This document shows, one piece after another, positions 20,931-33,152 of a stretch of 64,000 nt of DNA; the stretch's first letter is position 1, and each line of letters begins with the position of its first letter. Where the stretch lies: the NCBI RefSeq assembly GCF_026745355.1, contig NC_079209.1, forward strand, positions 930,001 to 994,000. The letters run 5' to 3'. The translations under genes were made by a program, and so were the position numbers. The notes below the pieces were generated by a model. It saw only the letters and a program-made list of their open reading frames with translations, ran no database searches and had not been told where the DNA came from. The DNA comes from Beta vulgaris subsp. vulgaris. Taxonomy: Eukaryota; Streptophyta; Magnoliopsida; Caryophyllales; Amaranthaceae.

Positions 20931-21493
20931 ATGCATTTGGTTTGTCAAGCTCAGTTGAAGCAACTTTAAGGCTCGAAATTACGTATATATAAGGGAGGTG
21001 CAACTCTTGACTTTTTGAGCATCTTAGAAAACTTATATTCATATTGCACAGAATAATACAAGAATTGCATATTTTAAAAAATATTGAGAATATATAGTAT
21101 GGTGGTTGATTTATTTGTAAAAGAGATATTCCAGTAAAATGCTATATCTACTCCCAAGGTACTAAAAATGTGCTTGGGTGCCCTTTTTTTATCCCCTTGT
21201 TTAATTACTTGAAGTACATTATGATTTAAGTGAGGCTTAAATCACACAACATGTGACATTTTTGTAGCATAAAAGGTTAACTTAAAGGTAGTTTATCAAA
21301 TTATGAAGCGCAAGTTAGTTAATGATGCAATGGTGTAAGTGCTTGCTGGTGCTTCACATGTTAATCAAGATTTTCACTTATTATTCACATATATAACCCG
21401 CTTTAACCATAAATTTTTACTAACACATATAGGCAAATTTTAACATAGAAGATTATTTTGTTTGGCTTTGAACTATTCATGATTCTTACTAAT

Positions 21494-22046
21494 ATATATA
21501 AATGGATTTTTGGTTAAACAAGACCAAATAAAATATATCTTGTGGAGAAAGACCTAATAAAAGAATTGCACGAAAAAACCAAATAAGAAAGTTTCATTGG
21601 CAACTTAAATCCGCTTTATAAAGATTTTCGGCTAACAAGTCCGGCTAGAGTTTTGATATTTCCTCCTTCATCATAGCCAATTCCTTCTTCAACAACTTCA
21701 TATCATTCAACAAGGTTTTCTTCTCAACCACAAGATCATTTATTACATCTTTTTGCCAATTAGCGCTAGCTACCATCATTGAACCAGTAGAACATAATTG
21801 GAAGGAAGGAAAAGTCATACACAAGGAACTGCATGCCATGTCCCTCATGAATGCGAGTTTGAACTGCAGTGCAGTCCTCGCTTCTCTTGAAGACCCTAGT
21901 TGACTTGCTAGCCGAAAATTGAAAAAGTGATCTTAGTTACCATAGGAACCTTCTTATTTGGTCTTTCCCAGCAAAAAAAAAAAAGTAATTTTCTCAACAC
22001 AAAACCTATTTTATTTGGTTTAATCAGACAAAAAATCCATAATAAT
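21494..22046. mobile_element. Long inverted-repeat DNA element with a captured or residual ORF
   Basis: The two flanks are inverted copies of each other over about 130-150 bp. Examples are GGATTTTTGGTTAAACAAGACC on the left against GGATTTTTTGTCTGATTAAACC on the right, then ACCAAATAAGAA, then TTTTCGGCTAACAAGTC against TTTTCGGCTAGCAAGTC. Long TIRs with a short unrelated centre suggest a MULE-type or foldback element. Target duplications were not resolved. It abuts the 5' end of Helitron 2. Confidence 0.6.
21645..21848 (-). pseudogene. Unrecognised coiled-coil ORF remnant in the inverted-repeat element
   Basis: 67 codons from the first ATG, and the open frame extends further upstream (...TALQFKLAFMRDMACSS). 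The C-terminal third (VVEKKTLLNDMKLLKKELAM) has heptad-like leucine and isoleucine spacing and ends EISKL-stop. I do not recognise the family. Its position between the long TIRs suggests a captured host gene 3' end or a transposase remnant. Confidence 0.35.
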
Positions 22047-22177
22047 TAAAGATATCTATATAACTATATTAAAAGACGTGTGTGACAATGTATACAAGCC
22101 ACGTGGAACCTCTGTTAATCCACTAGAAATGTCCAATGTATACATAAGTCATGTCGATTAACAAAAGTAAAAATAGC

Positions 22178-22268
22178 TTGCAACAAGATTTGAACCCGTG
22201 CCTCTTGCTATTATAACATGACACAATTACCATCTCAACCAACTTTTAATCATGCTTTAATTGTCGAC
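22178..22268 (-). repeat. tRNA-like subterminal repeat, Helitron 2 left copy
   Basis: Counterpart of 1,912-1,990, with box-B-like GGTTCAAATC on the minus strand. Confidence 0.5.
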
Positions 22269-22688
22269 AATAAAAATTTAAATTACCATCTAGGAAAAGA
22301 CATAATACAATAAGAAGCCACCAGAGAATCAACTCTCTTGGTAAAAATAAACCCGGAGACTATCGCTTTGCATTATGAAAAAAGAAAACCTCACTTACAG
22401 AACTACAGAAGTGGAAGTAAGGATGAGTAAATCAATAAACATAAAAAAAAACTAAAAATCTATTTAGCACGGAAACTCTCATGAAGATCATGTTTCCCAT
22501 TATCGAAACTCGAGAGGACAAAATTTTTTTGAAAGACTAGGGAGTTTTCTGCCTCAATGATCTTCACTCACACATTTTCCCAACTAAAAATCTCTTAGCT
22601 AACTCTAACGACTATGCTCTATAATATACATCTTTTATTTGTCGGTAATAAACAAAATTACAACAGATTATTATGCAACAAAAGTTAT

Positions 22689-25600
22689 ATAATCCTAAAT
22701 TTTGGATTTCACGATAAATGAGCAAATGGGGTGTTCAAAGGCTTTTTCGAGGCAACACAAATGTGTCAAGCACCCGCGCAATGTTATAAGTAACACCGGC
22801 TTTCCTAGGATTGTTTCGGGAGAAAGTATGATCACGTCCAGAAAAGTCCAAAAACGTCCTAAAAACAGCCAAAATTGAAGATAATAATACACGCTTTCGT
22901 AATTTTCCATGGCCCAAGATCCGGACAGGACACGGGGTGCCTTCTAGGGACATGGGATTTCATTGGAAAGGAGCCATGTGGCTTAGAATGAATATGTGGA
23001 TGCCTTTACGTTCATTTCGAGGCAATTTTGGGTTTCATGAGAAATGAACAAATGAGGTATTCAAAGGCTTTTCGAGGCAATGCAAATGGTGCCAAGCACA
23101 CGCGCAATGTTACAAGTCATATCTGCACTCCTAGGAATGTTTCTGGAGAAACTATGACCAGGCCCGGAAAAGTCCAAAAATGTCGCAAAAACAACCAAAA
23201 TTGAAGGTTTTTCCGGGGATCGAGCTCCGAAAGACACGGGATGCTTCCTATGGACATGGGAGGTCATTGGAAAGGAGTCATGTGGCTTGGAACTAATATG
23301 TGGATGCCTTTACATTCATTTCGAGGCAATTTTGCATTTCACGAGAAATGAACAAATGGGGTATTCAAAGGCTTTTCGAGACAACGCAAATGGTGCCAAG
23401 CACACGCGCAACGTTACAAGTCATGTCTGCACTCCTAGGAATGTTTCAGGAGAAAATATGACCAGGCCCGGAGATATCCAAAAATGTCGCAAAAACCGCC
23501 AAAATTGAAGGTTATATAATACACACTTTCGGACTTTTCCGGGGCCCGAGCTTCGAACGACACGGGATGCCTCCTATGGACATGGGAGGTCATTGGAAAG
23601 GAGTCATGTGGCTTGGAACGAATATGTGGATGTCTTTTCATATATTTCGACGCAATTTTGGGTTTCACGAGAAATGAACAATTGGGGGTACTCAGAGGCT
23701 TTTCGAGGCAATCCAAATGGTGCCAAGCACACACACGCAACGTTACAAGACATATCTCCATTCCTAGGAATGTTTCTAGAGAAAATATGACCAGACCCGG
23801 AGAAGTCCAAAAATGTTGCAAAAACAACCAAAATTGAAGGTTATAAATTATAATACACACTTTTGGACTTTTTCGGGGCCCGAGCTTCGAACGCCACAGG
23901 ATGCCTCCTATGGACATGGGAGGTAATTGGAAAGGAGTCATGTGGCTTAGAACGAATATGTGGATGCCTTTACATTCATTTCGAGGCAATTTTGTGTTTC
24001 ACGAGAAATGAACAAATGGGGTATTCCGAAGCTTTTCGAGGCAATGCAAATGGTGCCAAGCACACACGCAACATTACAAGTCATGTTTGCACTCCTAGGA
24101 ATGTTTCTGGCGAAAATAGAACCAGACCCGGAGATATTCAAAAATGTCGCCAAAACAGCCAAAATTAAAGGTTAATATATACACGCTTTCAGACTTCTAT
24201 GGGGTCCGATCTCCGAACGGCACGGGATGCCTCCTACAGACATGGGAGGTCATTGGAAAGGATTCATGTGGCTTGGAAAGAATATGTGGATGTATTTACA
24301 TTCATTTCGAGGCAATTTTGGGTTTCACGAGAAATGAACAAATGTGGTATTCAGAAGCTTTTCGAGGCAATCCAAATGGTGCCAAGCACACGCGCAACGT
24401 TACAAGTTCTGTCATCACTCCTAGAAATGTTTATGGAGAAAATATAACCAGGCCCGGAGAAACCCAAAAATGTCGCAAAAACAGCCAAATTTGAAGGTTA
24501 TAATACACACTTTCGGACTTTTCCGGGGCCCGAGCTCTGAACGACACAGGATGCCTCTTATGGACATGGGAGGTCATTTGAAAGGACTCATGTGGCTTGG
24601 AACGAATATGTGGATGCCTTTACATTCATTTCAAGGCAATTTTGGGTTTCACGAGAAATGAACAAATGGGGTATTCAGTGGCTTTTCGAGGCAATGCAAA
24701 TGGTGTCAAGCACACACGCAACGTTACAAGTCATGTCTGCACTCCTAGGAATTTTTCTGGAGAAAATATGAACATGCCCAGAGAAGTCCAAAAATGTCGC
24801 AAAAACAGCCCAAATTAAAGGTTATAATACACGCTTTCGGACTTTTCCGGGGTCCGAGCTCCGAACGACACACGATGCCTCCTATGGACATGGGAGGTCA
24901 TTAGAAAAGAGTCATGTGGCTTGGAACGAATATGTGGATGCTTTACATTCATTTCGAGGCAATTTTGGGTTTCACGAGAAATGAACAAATGGGGGTATTC
25001 AGAGCTTTTCGAGTCAATGCAAATGGTGCCAAGCACACGCGCAAGGTTACAAGTTATGTCTGCACTCCTAGGAATGTTTATGGAGAAAATATCACCAGGC
25101 CCGGAGAAGTCCGAAAATGTTGCAAAAACAGCCAAAATTAAAGGTTATAATACACGCTTTCGGACTTTTACGGGCCCCGAGCTCCGAACGACACAGAATG
25201 TCTCCTATGGACATGGAAGGTCATTGGAAAGGAGTCATGTGGCTTGGAACGAATATGTGGATGCCTTTACATTCATTCCGAGACAATTTGAGTTTTACGA
25301 GAAATGAACAAATGGGGTATTCAGAGGCTTTTCGGGGCAATGTAAATGGTGCCAAGCACACGCGCAACGTTACAAGTCATGTCTGCACTCCTAGGACTTT
25401 TTCTGGAGAAAATATGACCAGGCCCGGAGAAGTCCAAAAATGTCGCAAAAACAGCCAAAATTGAAGGTTATAATACACGCATTCGGACTTTTCCGGGAGC
25501 CGAGCTCCGAACGACACGGGATGACTCCTATGGACATGGGAGGTCATTGCAAAGGAGTCATGTGGCTTGAAACGAATATGTGGATGTCTTTCCATTCATT

Positions 25601-26164
25601 TCGACGCAATTTTGGGTTTCACGAAAAATGAACAGATGGGGGTATTCAGAGGCTTTTCGAGGCAATCCAAATGGTGCCAAGCACACGCGCAACGTTACAA
25701 GTTATGTCATCACTCCTAGAAATGTTTCTGGAGAAAATATGACCAGGCCCGAGAAATCCAAAAATGTCGCAAAAACAGCCAAATTTGAAGGTTATAATAC
25801 ACACTTTCGGACTTTTCCGGGGCCCGAGCTCTGAACGACACAGGATGCCTCTTATGGACATGGGAGGTCATTTGAAAGGACTCATGTGGCTTGGAACGAA
25901 TATGTGGATGCCTTTACATTCATTCCGAAACAATTAATGTACAATTAAATGGGGTATTCAGAGGCTTTTCGGGGCAATGCAAATGGTGCCAAGCACACGC
26001 GCAACGTTACAAGTCATGTCTGCACTGCTAGGAATTTTTCTGGAGAAAATATGACCAGGCCAGGAGAAGTCCAAAAATATCACAAAAACAGCCAAAAGTA
26101 AAGGTTATATAATACACGCTTTCGGACTTTTCCAAGGGCCGAGCTCTGAGCGACACATGATCCC
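22689..26164. repeat. Tandem array of ~324-bp units, left block (about 10-11 copies)
   Basis: The TGTGGCTTGGAACGAATATG landmark falls at about 23,281, 23,607, 23,941, 24,267, 24,591, 24,915, 25,238, 25,561 and 25,885, giving spacings of 323-334 bp. Inner copies are very similar and the outermost left copy is diverged, the pattern expected from unequal exchange. Open frames on both strands recur copy by copy without a shared start or stop, and I do not treat them as genes. Confidence 0.92.
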
Positions 26165-27587
26165 TGACAGGCTAAAGTCGTATCACCTTATCAAAAGTAA
26201 TCCTAAGTCCTCTAACAAATAGTAGTCAGGGAAGTAGGGTCGAATCCACAGAGAAACAGTGCTCTTTTCCTAATTGTCAGTCAAATCTAGAGTATAGGAA
26301 CGAGTGTTTGTGAGTAATTATACTAAACTATAACTAATTCAAGAATTATCAATAATAAAAAGTCTAGGGCATAGGTTCACCAATGATCAATATTTCGGGA
26401 TGAAACACAAAAATAAACAATTAATAATGCAGTTAAACAGATTGATTCGCTCTCTCAAGTCTAAATCAAGCATAGAACGATATTAACAGGCTCTCGCAAT
26501 TTATTAACACCAATTCTACCTATTGAAACTAGCCTTAATATCAAGTTTATACCTCTCGGCGCATAACCTAATATTGCAACTCTATAACAATCAAATCTGG
26601 CCAAATTGGATTAAAAAGACATAAAAACATTCAATAGGAATCAACATGCATTAATAAAAATCAATACTTTAATAAACATCCCTTCCTAATTGATCATGGA
26701 TCCCCCTAAACCCTAGAAATAGACTACTCAATCATAATTGGGGAAAACATATTCATAATTAAATAAGCAAACATGAATTAATAATAAAGGATTGAATAGG
26801 AATAAAAAGAGAAGAGAAATAATACCAATTGTAGAACCAATCTTGCAAAAATCAAAGCTTCTATTGAAAATTCAATGTAATTGGGGAAAAAGCAAAACTA
26901 GGGTTCTTCAATAATTGAGAGAAAAAAAAGAGTTCTAATTTTTAATCAATTAATTACGGAAAAAACAAAATAGAAAATAAGATAGGAAAAAATCATATTC
27001 CCTTGAGTCCTTATTCCTTTCTATTTCCTAAAACAACTAGAAAAATAGAGTCAATTCGTCAAAAGATAAAGCCTTATCCGACTAGGAAACCCGGAATAAT
27101 CCGCGGCCGCGGTTTTCGGGCTGCAAAACAGCGTCAACTTGCAAAGACCATATCCCAAACTAGAAGTCGTATCGGGGCGTGTAATATACCGTTGGAAAGC
27201 TCTTCAAGTCTAGTTTCCAACCCACTGGAATCACTGAATTCCGATCTCTGGATAATAAGTTATGATCAAAAGAGTGCACATGACTCAATTTCCATACTTC
27301 TTTTAATACGTTTCCGCTATGTTTGGTTGCAATCCGACTTGAAGATGCCCTTTGGACTTCTCATTTGACTTAGCTCCTTCCTAGATGCTTCTCATGCTTA
27401 AGCTTGTCCAATAATACTCCAATTGTTTCTCAATACCTGAAAACTATCAAAAACACCGAAAACACACAAGAGTAATATCTTCTCAACTTAAGTAACTATA
27501 TGCAATTATGGACTAAGAATGCAACTAAATGATCCTAAAATGCAACCTAAATGCATCATGAAATGCCTATATTAATATGACTCATCA
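26165..27587 (-). repeat. LTR of element 2, 3' copy
   Basis: 1,423 bp. It contains the palindrome CCGCGGCCGCGG near 27,101. It differs from the 5' copy by scattered substitutions and small indels. Confidence 0.92.
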
Positions 27588-27590
27588 AAC

Positions 27591-27601
27591 TCCCCCAAGC
27601 T
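27591..27601 (-). promoter_or_regulatory. Polypurine tract of element 2
   Basis: AGCTTGGGGGA (minus strand) next to the 3' LTR. The same 11-mer recurs at 27,804-27,814, 28,388-28,398 and 29,049-29,059. Confidence 0.7.
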
Positions 27602-29410
27602 AAACTGTTGCTTGTCCTCAAGCAATAAACAATAGACACGGGAAGAAAATGATAACCTACAATATGGGACTAAAACAGGGTCAAGCACACAATCCAAAAC
27701 ACGAGAGATATCAATCCTACATGAACCAAGCATCGAGTATCAATGAAACAAAGCCGCATAGCACGTCATGTGAAATCAACTCGACAATCTTACCACACCC
27801 CTTTCCCCCAAGCTGGACTTAACAACACTTGACAGACCTCACTATAGGTATGTGAACTAATACTCTCTTGTGTTTAGGGCGAAAATCAATGACACTCAAC
27901 GATCTCAACCTATATATATCAACTCAGAAGAAGCATTACTCTTTAACTTTGACCTTTTGACTCACTTTCAACACGAAAAATGTAACACACAAAGATCAAG
28001 AGGACTTTCAAGGGTTGTAATGAGGCTAGGGTTAAGGGTATGGATCATATTTTGGGAAATGTGGTGGAAAAGCCAAAAGGGGAGCAAATATCAATGTAAA
28101 ACGGCCTAACAAGGCATTCATACAACTTCATATAACACCATCATTACCAAATATCACCAAATATCTTTCATGCATAGTAACCCATATTAACCTTTTCACT
28201 TTTCTTTCAAAATATGTTCACTTTCTTTGTTCTTTCATTTCTTTTTCTTCACTCTTTTTCATATTGCCAAAATCTCTTTGCACCACATTCAAATTCGATG
28301 ATAAAGCTCATTAATAACACTTTCCTTCAACATAACCATGCATTAACTACATCCATGTAATACAGTATGACCAAAACTAACACTTGCTCCCCCAAGCTAG
28401 GCTTGGGACAATAATCAAATGAGGTTAAGGGTTGTAATATGGGTGTAAGTAGCAAGCAAGGGTCAAGAAAGCTCAGCGGGGCTAGAGACGGGAAATATGT
28501 AAACAAATAGAACTCTGGAGCTAAAATCATGAAATGAACGCCTCAATCATATCAAATAGTGTACACAATCAAGTATCAAGGATGTACCAGGTCAAAATCA
28601 AGATCAATACATCAACTGAGGAACTAATCACTCATGAAAGAACATAACTGACACAGATTCGTCAGTTTATTAGGCACAGAAGCTCACATGGGTCAATTTT
28701 GTCTGCACAGTAAAGTTAAAGCCAGCCAGAGAGATCAAACGTCTTACCATAAGCCAATCAATCGTATCACAATTATGCTATGAAGAATCATGAAACCACT
28801 GTACAACAAAGCTGTAGAGCTGTAGTAGAGATATCCACAAAATTCTCGAAGGTGTGCCAACAATAGTCCCATAGATGAAAACTATAATGAAATGAGCTAT
28901 CTAAAATGCAACTATGATGCAACTAAGAAAGCAGTACATTTTTTTGGTTACACGTAAACTCCCACTCCTAATAAGCAGTACAAACCGTGCAACATCCTAT
29001 GAAAGCAATGAAATCTACACTAAAAAGCCATAAAAGATAGAATATTCCTCCCCCAAGCTAGAATTTGCAGTGTCCTCACTGCATAAACTAGTTTAGAAAA
29101 AGAATCAGAACCAACCCCGACAATCATCCAACACCAAAGTCTCCCACAAACACCGCAATCCACCACAAAAACCACACACAAATCCTGACAATCCGATGAA
29201 CTAACAATTCAGTCAATGTGTAAGATTCTCAGCGAGATGGGAACAAAATAATCCAAGCAAAAATGCGAGATGAACATTAACAACAATTATAAGTGAGAAA
29301 AGATGCTATATACCCAATGAATTGGGGAGAAGAGTCAAAATACTCAAAAATCATGTCATACTGCTTCACAAACGCGAACTTAGACTAATTTGATGCCTTC
29401 AAGAAGAAAC
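27602..29410 (-). other. Non-coding 3' internal region of element 2
   Basis: AT-rich sequence without RT or integrase motifs. It aligns in motif order with 9,570-11,040 of element 1, for example AAGCTAGGCTTGGGA and the GTTGTAATG(A/G)GGCT context. Confidence 0.65.
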
Positions 29411-29416
29411 CCCAAT

Positions 29417-30150
29417 TCAATGAGAAAGGTTAGGGTTGGAAGTGTAGGTGAATGGGGAAAAAAAGGAAAAGGTGGCTTTGTGGTGGTTTTGTGTCAAGTG
29501 GCCGAGGGTGGCTCGTCGCTGGCGGGCGGAAACCGGTCGGACGCCCGGTGAAGAGGCGGTAGAGAAGAGAGGGGTCGAGTGGGGCCGATGGGTGCTGGGA
29601 GAAGGGCGAAGGGCGAGAGGGCGCTGAAGGGTTTTAGGGTCGCCGGCGTGGTCGGGGTGGTCGGACGCCCGCCGGTCGTCGGGGCTGGTGTGGGGGAAAG
29701 GGGTGGGGAGAGGGTTTGAGGGTGTGGGGTTGGTGGTTGGTTGTTTTTTTTTTTTTTTTGTGTAGGTTTTGTGTTGGGTCGCGATGGGGTAGGGGAGATC
29801 GAAAACCCGCGGGCGCGGGGATATCCCGCGGGCGGACAGGAGGGTGGGCGTTAGGGGTGTTGGGGTCTGCGGGCGCGGGTGGGAGAGAGTGCGGGGCGCG
29901 GGCTGGAGGCTAGATGGAGATCCCGCGGGCGCGGATTGGACCCCGCGGGTGGACAAATGCGTGAGATGTGGGGGGAAATTGGTGCTGCGGGCGCGGGATT
30001 TCGGGTGGGGGCGCGGGTTTTACCCCGCGGGCTGGCGGAACATTGGTGAGGGAGGGGTCGTGGCTGGCCGCGGGCGCGTGTTTTACCCCGCGGGCTGGAG
30101 GAAAAAGGGTGATAGTGGAGCCAAATTCCCGGGCGCATGTTGGAGCTTGT
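29417..30150. repeat. GC-rich block with CCGCGGGCGCGG-type repeats
   Basis: About 730 bp of very GC-rich sequence inside an AT-rich element. Between 29,800 and 30,130 the motifs CCCGCGGGCGCGGG and TTTTACCCCGCGGGCTGG recur. Long open frames exist on both strands because stop codons are rare in GC-rich DNA; the 179-residue minus-strand frame (proline, serine and threonine rich) has no family motif. I regard the block as a repeat or captured fragment, not a gene. Confidence 0.6.
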
Positions 30151-30363
30151 GCTTTCACCTATAGTCAAAAATTATACACCAAAACCACTAAACAACACTT
30201 GTTAGCATGGTTAGTCTAATAAAAAATGAAGCTTGAATTCAAGTGAATTCAAAAACTAAAAGAAACTACGAAAAGAAACTAACTAAACTAAAAAAAAAAG
30301 AAACGAATTCAAGTGAATTCAAAAACACACAAAAGAATAAAATTAAATTGAATTCAAGTGAAT

Positions 30364-30744
30364 TCAATATGCAAATATTTTTGTTCTTTTCTTTTGTTTA
30401 GAGAAATGAAGATAAAAGAAAAAAGAAAGAGTTAGAGATTCGGGTTGCCTCCCGAATAGCGCTGGTTTATGAGGTCCCGCACGACCGTTTACCTCTACAT
30501 TACACACAGATCGATCGAACCTCTTTACCTGTTGGCATCCATCAAGGTCGAATTCTTCACTTTCTAGCATCTTCTCAATAGCAGCTACCTCATTGCTCCA
30601 TATACTGCCATCACCTGTGGAAGACTCAAGACAAAGTACCGCCTCCAAGGGGTCTCTATAGAGAGCTTGGGGCATGTTATCATGGCAAATTACATCAACC
30701 ACATCAATACTCCAACACTTTTCCTCTAGCATAGGACTTTTCAA
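30364..30744 (-). pseudogene. Protease C-terminal/RT-linker remnant of element 2
   Basis: 126 codons starting with the KSPMLE motif that also ends the protease frame of element 1. An acidic stretch (AAIEKMLESEEFDLDG) typical of the spacer before RT in Athila-like pol follows. The frame then enters the conserved GGGAGGCAACC motif region instead of RT, which suggests a deletion that joined the linker to sequence near the pol 3' end. Assignment rests on position and the shared motif. Confidence 0.5.
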
Positions 30745-30769
30745 AGCAGTGTTTAGATTAAAAGTGACC

Positions 30770-31320
30770 TCATCATCCCAACAGATAGTGTAAGCTTACC
30801 ATTTTTCACCTCAATGACAGCACCAGCAGTATGAAGGAATGGCCTACCCAAAATGATTGGAATTTGCCTATCTTCCTCCATATCAAGTACAACAAAGTCC
30901 ACGGGAATAAAAAATTTACCTACTCTAACAGGTACATCCTCTAAAATACCTAGGGGGTATTTAACAGAACGGTCGCCATTTGTAGAGTAATATTGGTAAC
31001 TTTCAAACTTCCCATATTCAATTTTGAGGAAACAGACAATGGCATAACACTCACACTAGCCCCCAAATCACATAAAGCTTTATCAATGAACAAACTACCA
31101 ATGTGACAAGGTATAGAGAAACTACCAGGGTCTTTTAATTTTGGTGGAGATTTATTTTTGTAAAATGGCACTACATTCTTCAGTAAAAGCAACTGTCTCC
31201 ACCTCGTTAAAAGCCCTTTTCCTAGTCAAGATATCTTTCATAAATTTAGCATAAGCAGGCACTTGAGTAATTAATTCCGTGAAAGGAACTGTTACCTGAA
31301 GATTCTTGACGACTTCCAAA
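30770..31320 (-). pseudogene. Aspartic protease of element 2, frame-broken
   Basis: A frame at 31,192-30,950 holds the catalytic CDLGASVSVMPLS motif. The flap/LGRPF region lies further on, at about 30,840-30,860, in another phase. Breaks near 30,965 and 31,180 prevent a single product. Nearly the same domain is intact in element 1. Confidence 0.8.
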
Positions 31321-31502
31321 AACTTACCAAATTGCTTGTCCAGCTTACTCTTGAGGTGACGATTGGGGAAAGGAAGTTTGATAGGAGGAATCTCAATAGC
31401 AGGCTTTTTGGCTTCATTGGTCTCTTCATGTTCAATGGCGTGCTAGAGTTCTCCTTGTCATTTTTAGCTTCAGCTGGGACCTGTTCCTTATCATTTTCAC
31501 AC

Positions 31503-33014
31503 TCAAAGTATCATCAATAGGCATGGGTGGTCCATTATAGTGAGAACCACTCGGAGAGTGATGGCATTTGCCGAATCTGTAGGCTGAACAGGTTGTGCTG
31601 GAAGAGCACCTTGTTGGCGAGTAGAGTTCGAAGTAGCCAATTGTGCCAACTGATTCTCCAACATCTTATTGTGAGATAGAATGGACTCAATTTGTGCCTT
31701 GTCAGCTTGTCGATCTTTTTGCATTTGTAGCATCATGTTTCTCATCTCAACCATCATTGGATCGGCAGGAGGTGCTTGTTGAGATGGATTAAAAGGTGGT
31801 CTAGAGAAACCAGGAGGGTGTTGGGAGGTTGTTGGTAGTACCTTGGTTCAATTGTTGTGCTTGTGGTTGTGGTGCAGGAGGATTCAGGACATTAGTCTCT
31901 TGTAAGACAAGTTAGGATGATTTCTCAATCCTGGATTGTATGTGTTGGAGTATGGGTTGTTCGGCCGATATGCTTGAAAAGCATTAACTTGTTCGAGAGA
32001 ACTCCGACACTCTTGTGCCCAATGTCCAACTGTACCACAATTATCACACAAAATCACGGATGTAGTACCCAAAGCAGCAACACTTGCAGGAGAGGAGAGT
32101 GCATATTGTCAACTTATTGCTGATTGCATTCATCTGTGCAGCTAATAGGATATAGAATCTATCTCATGCTTTCCACCCTTGTTAGCTAGTCCTCGAGGAT
32201 TACCATATTGAGAGTTGTGGATAGCCATCTCCTCGATCAAATCATGTGCAGCATCAATTTCTAGTTTCATGAATCTCCCATTTGCTGCAGAGTCAAGGAT
32301 AAGTCTCGAGTTGTTCCCCAAACCATTGTAGAATCCCTGAACTAGGAACCATTTTTGTAGACCATGATGGGGACATTCTCTCTGAAGATCTTTAAATCTT
32401 TCCCATGCCTCATGTAAAGACTCATCAGTCCCTTGGGTGAAGTTTGTAATCTGACTACGCAACCTAGCAGTCTTCTCTGGAGGGTAGTACTTTCTGTAGA
32501 AAGCTAGAGCCAAGGTATTCCAATCAGTGATCCCAAGAGTGGCTCGATTAATCCCATTGTACCACATCTTTGCCTTGTCTCGAAGTGAAAATGGGAAAAG
32601 AATCTCCCGAATCTGATCTTGTGTCACTCCCTGCTGCTTAATGGTAGAGCAATATTGGCAGAAATCTTGATAATGAAGATTGGGGTCTTCATTAGGTCCA
32701 CCACCAAATTGTTTTCTTTCGATCATGTTTAGCAATGCAGGTTTGATCTCGAAATTTACAGCTTCGATTTCAGGCATTTGATTGCTCTTGGGAAGTTCAG
32801 CCAAAGAGGGTTGGGAAAAGTCAGTAAGCCTCCGAGCCATCTCTGATTCTGGTGGAGCAACAGAAACAATGCTGGTAGAATCAGAGTCAGAATCCAAAGG
32901 ATTATCTTCCCTTGGATTATCTCGCAACTGTCTGGAAAAGTTCTTCTGTCTATGAAAGGATCTTTCGATTTCAGGATCAAATTGTAGGCAATCTGAACTC
33001 AAACTCCTGCGCAT
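31503..33014 (-). pseudogene. Gag of element 2 (main frame 33,032-32,142 open, later parts broken)
   Basis: The first 290 codons are open from MRRSLSSDCL. The capsid domain has KAKMWYNGI, FYRKYYPPEKTARLR and EAWERFKDLQRECPHHGLQK, which defines the retrotransposon gag family. After a break near 32,142, the zinc knuckle CDNCGTVGHWAQEC (CX2CX4HX4C) is in a second frame (32,072-31,884). A coiled-coil-like tail (31,757-31,503) is in a third. This is the better-preserved Gag of the two elements. Confidence 0.86.
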
Positions 33015-33129
33015 AGAAGAACTAAAGAACAAACAATTAAGAGATTTTGTCCAAAGAACAAGTGTTCTCTGAGACGAGAGTATATAATCTAGACTCTAAA
33101 ACAATTAAAGAAAATGGAACAAAACCGTT

Positions 33130-33147
33130 TCCCCGGCAACGGCGCCA
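33130..33147 (-). promoter_or_regulatory. Primer-binding site of element 2, exact tRNA-Asp match
   Basis: The plus strand reads TCCCCGGCAACGGCGCCA, identical to the 3' end of plant tRNA-Asp including CCA as I know it. The minus-strand element RNA would therefore pair perfectly with that tRNA. It lies five bases from the 5' LTR. tRNA-Asp priming is characteristic of Athila-type elements. Confidence 0.88.
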
Positions 33148-33152
33148 AATTT

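Noticed and set aside
29844..30168. Overlapping ORFs of 80-106 residues on both strands
   Set aside because: They come from GC-rich repeats where stop codons are rare; no family motif and mutually exclusive.
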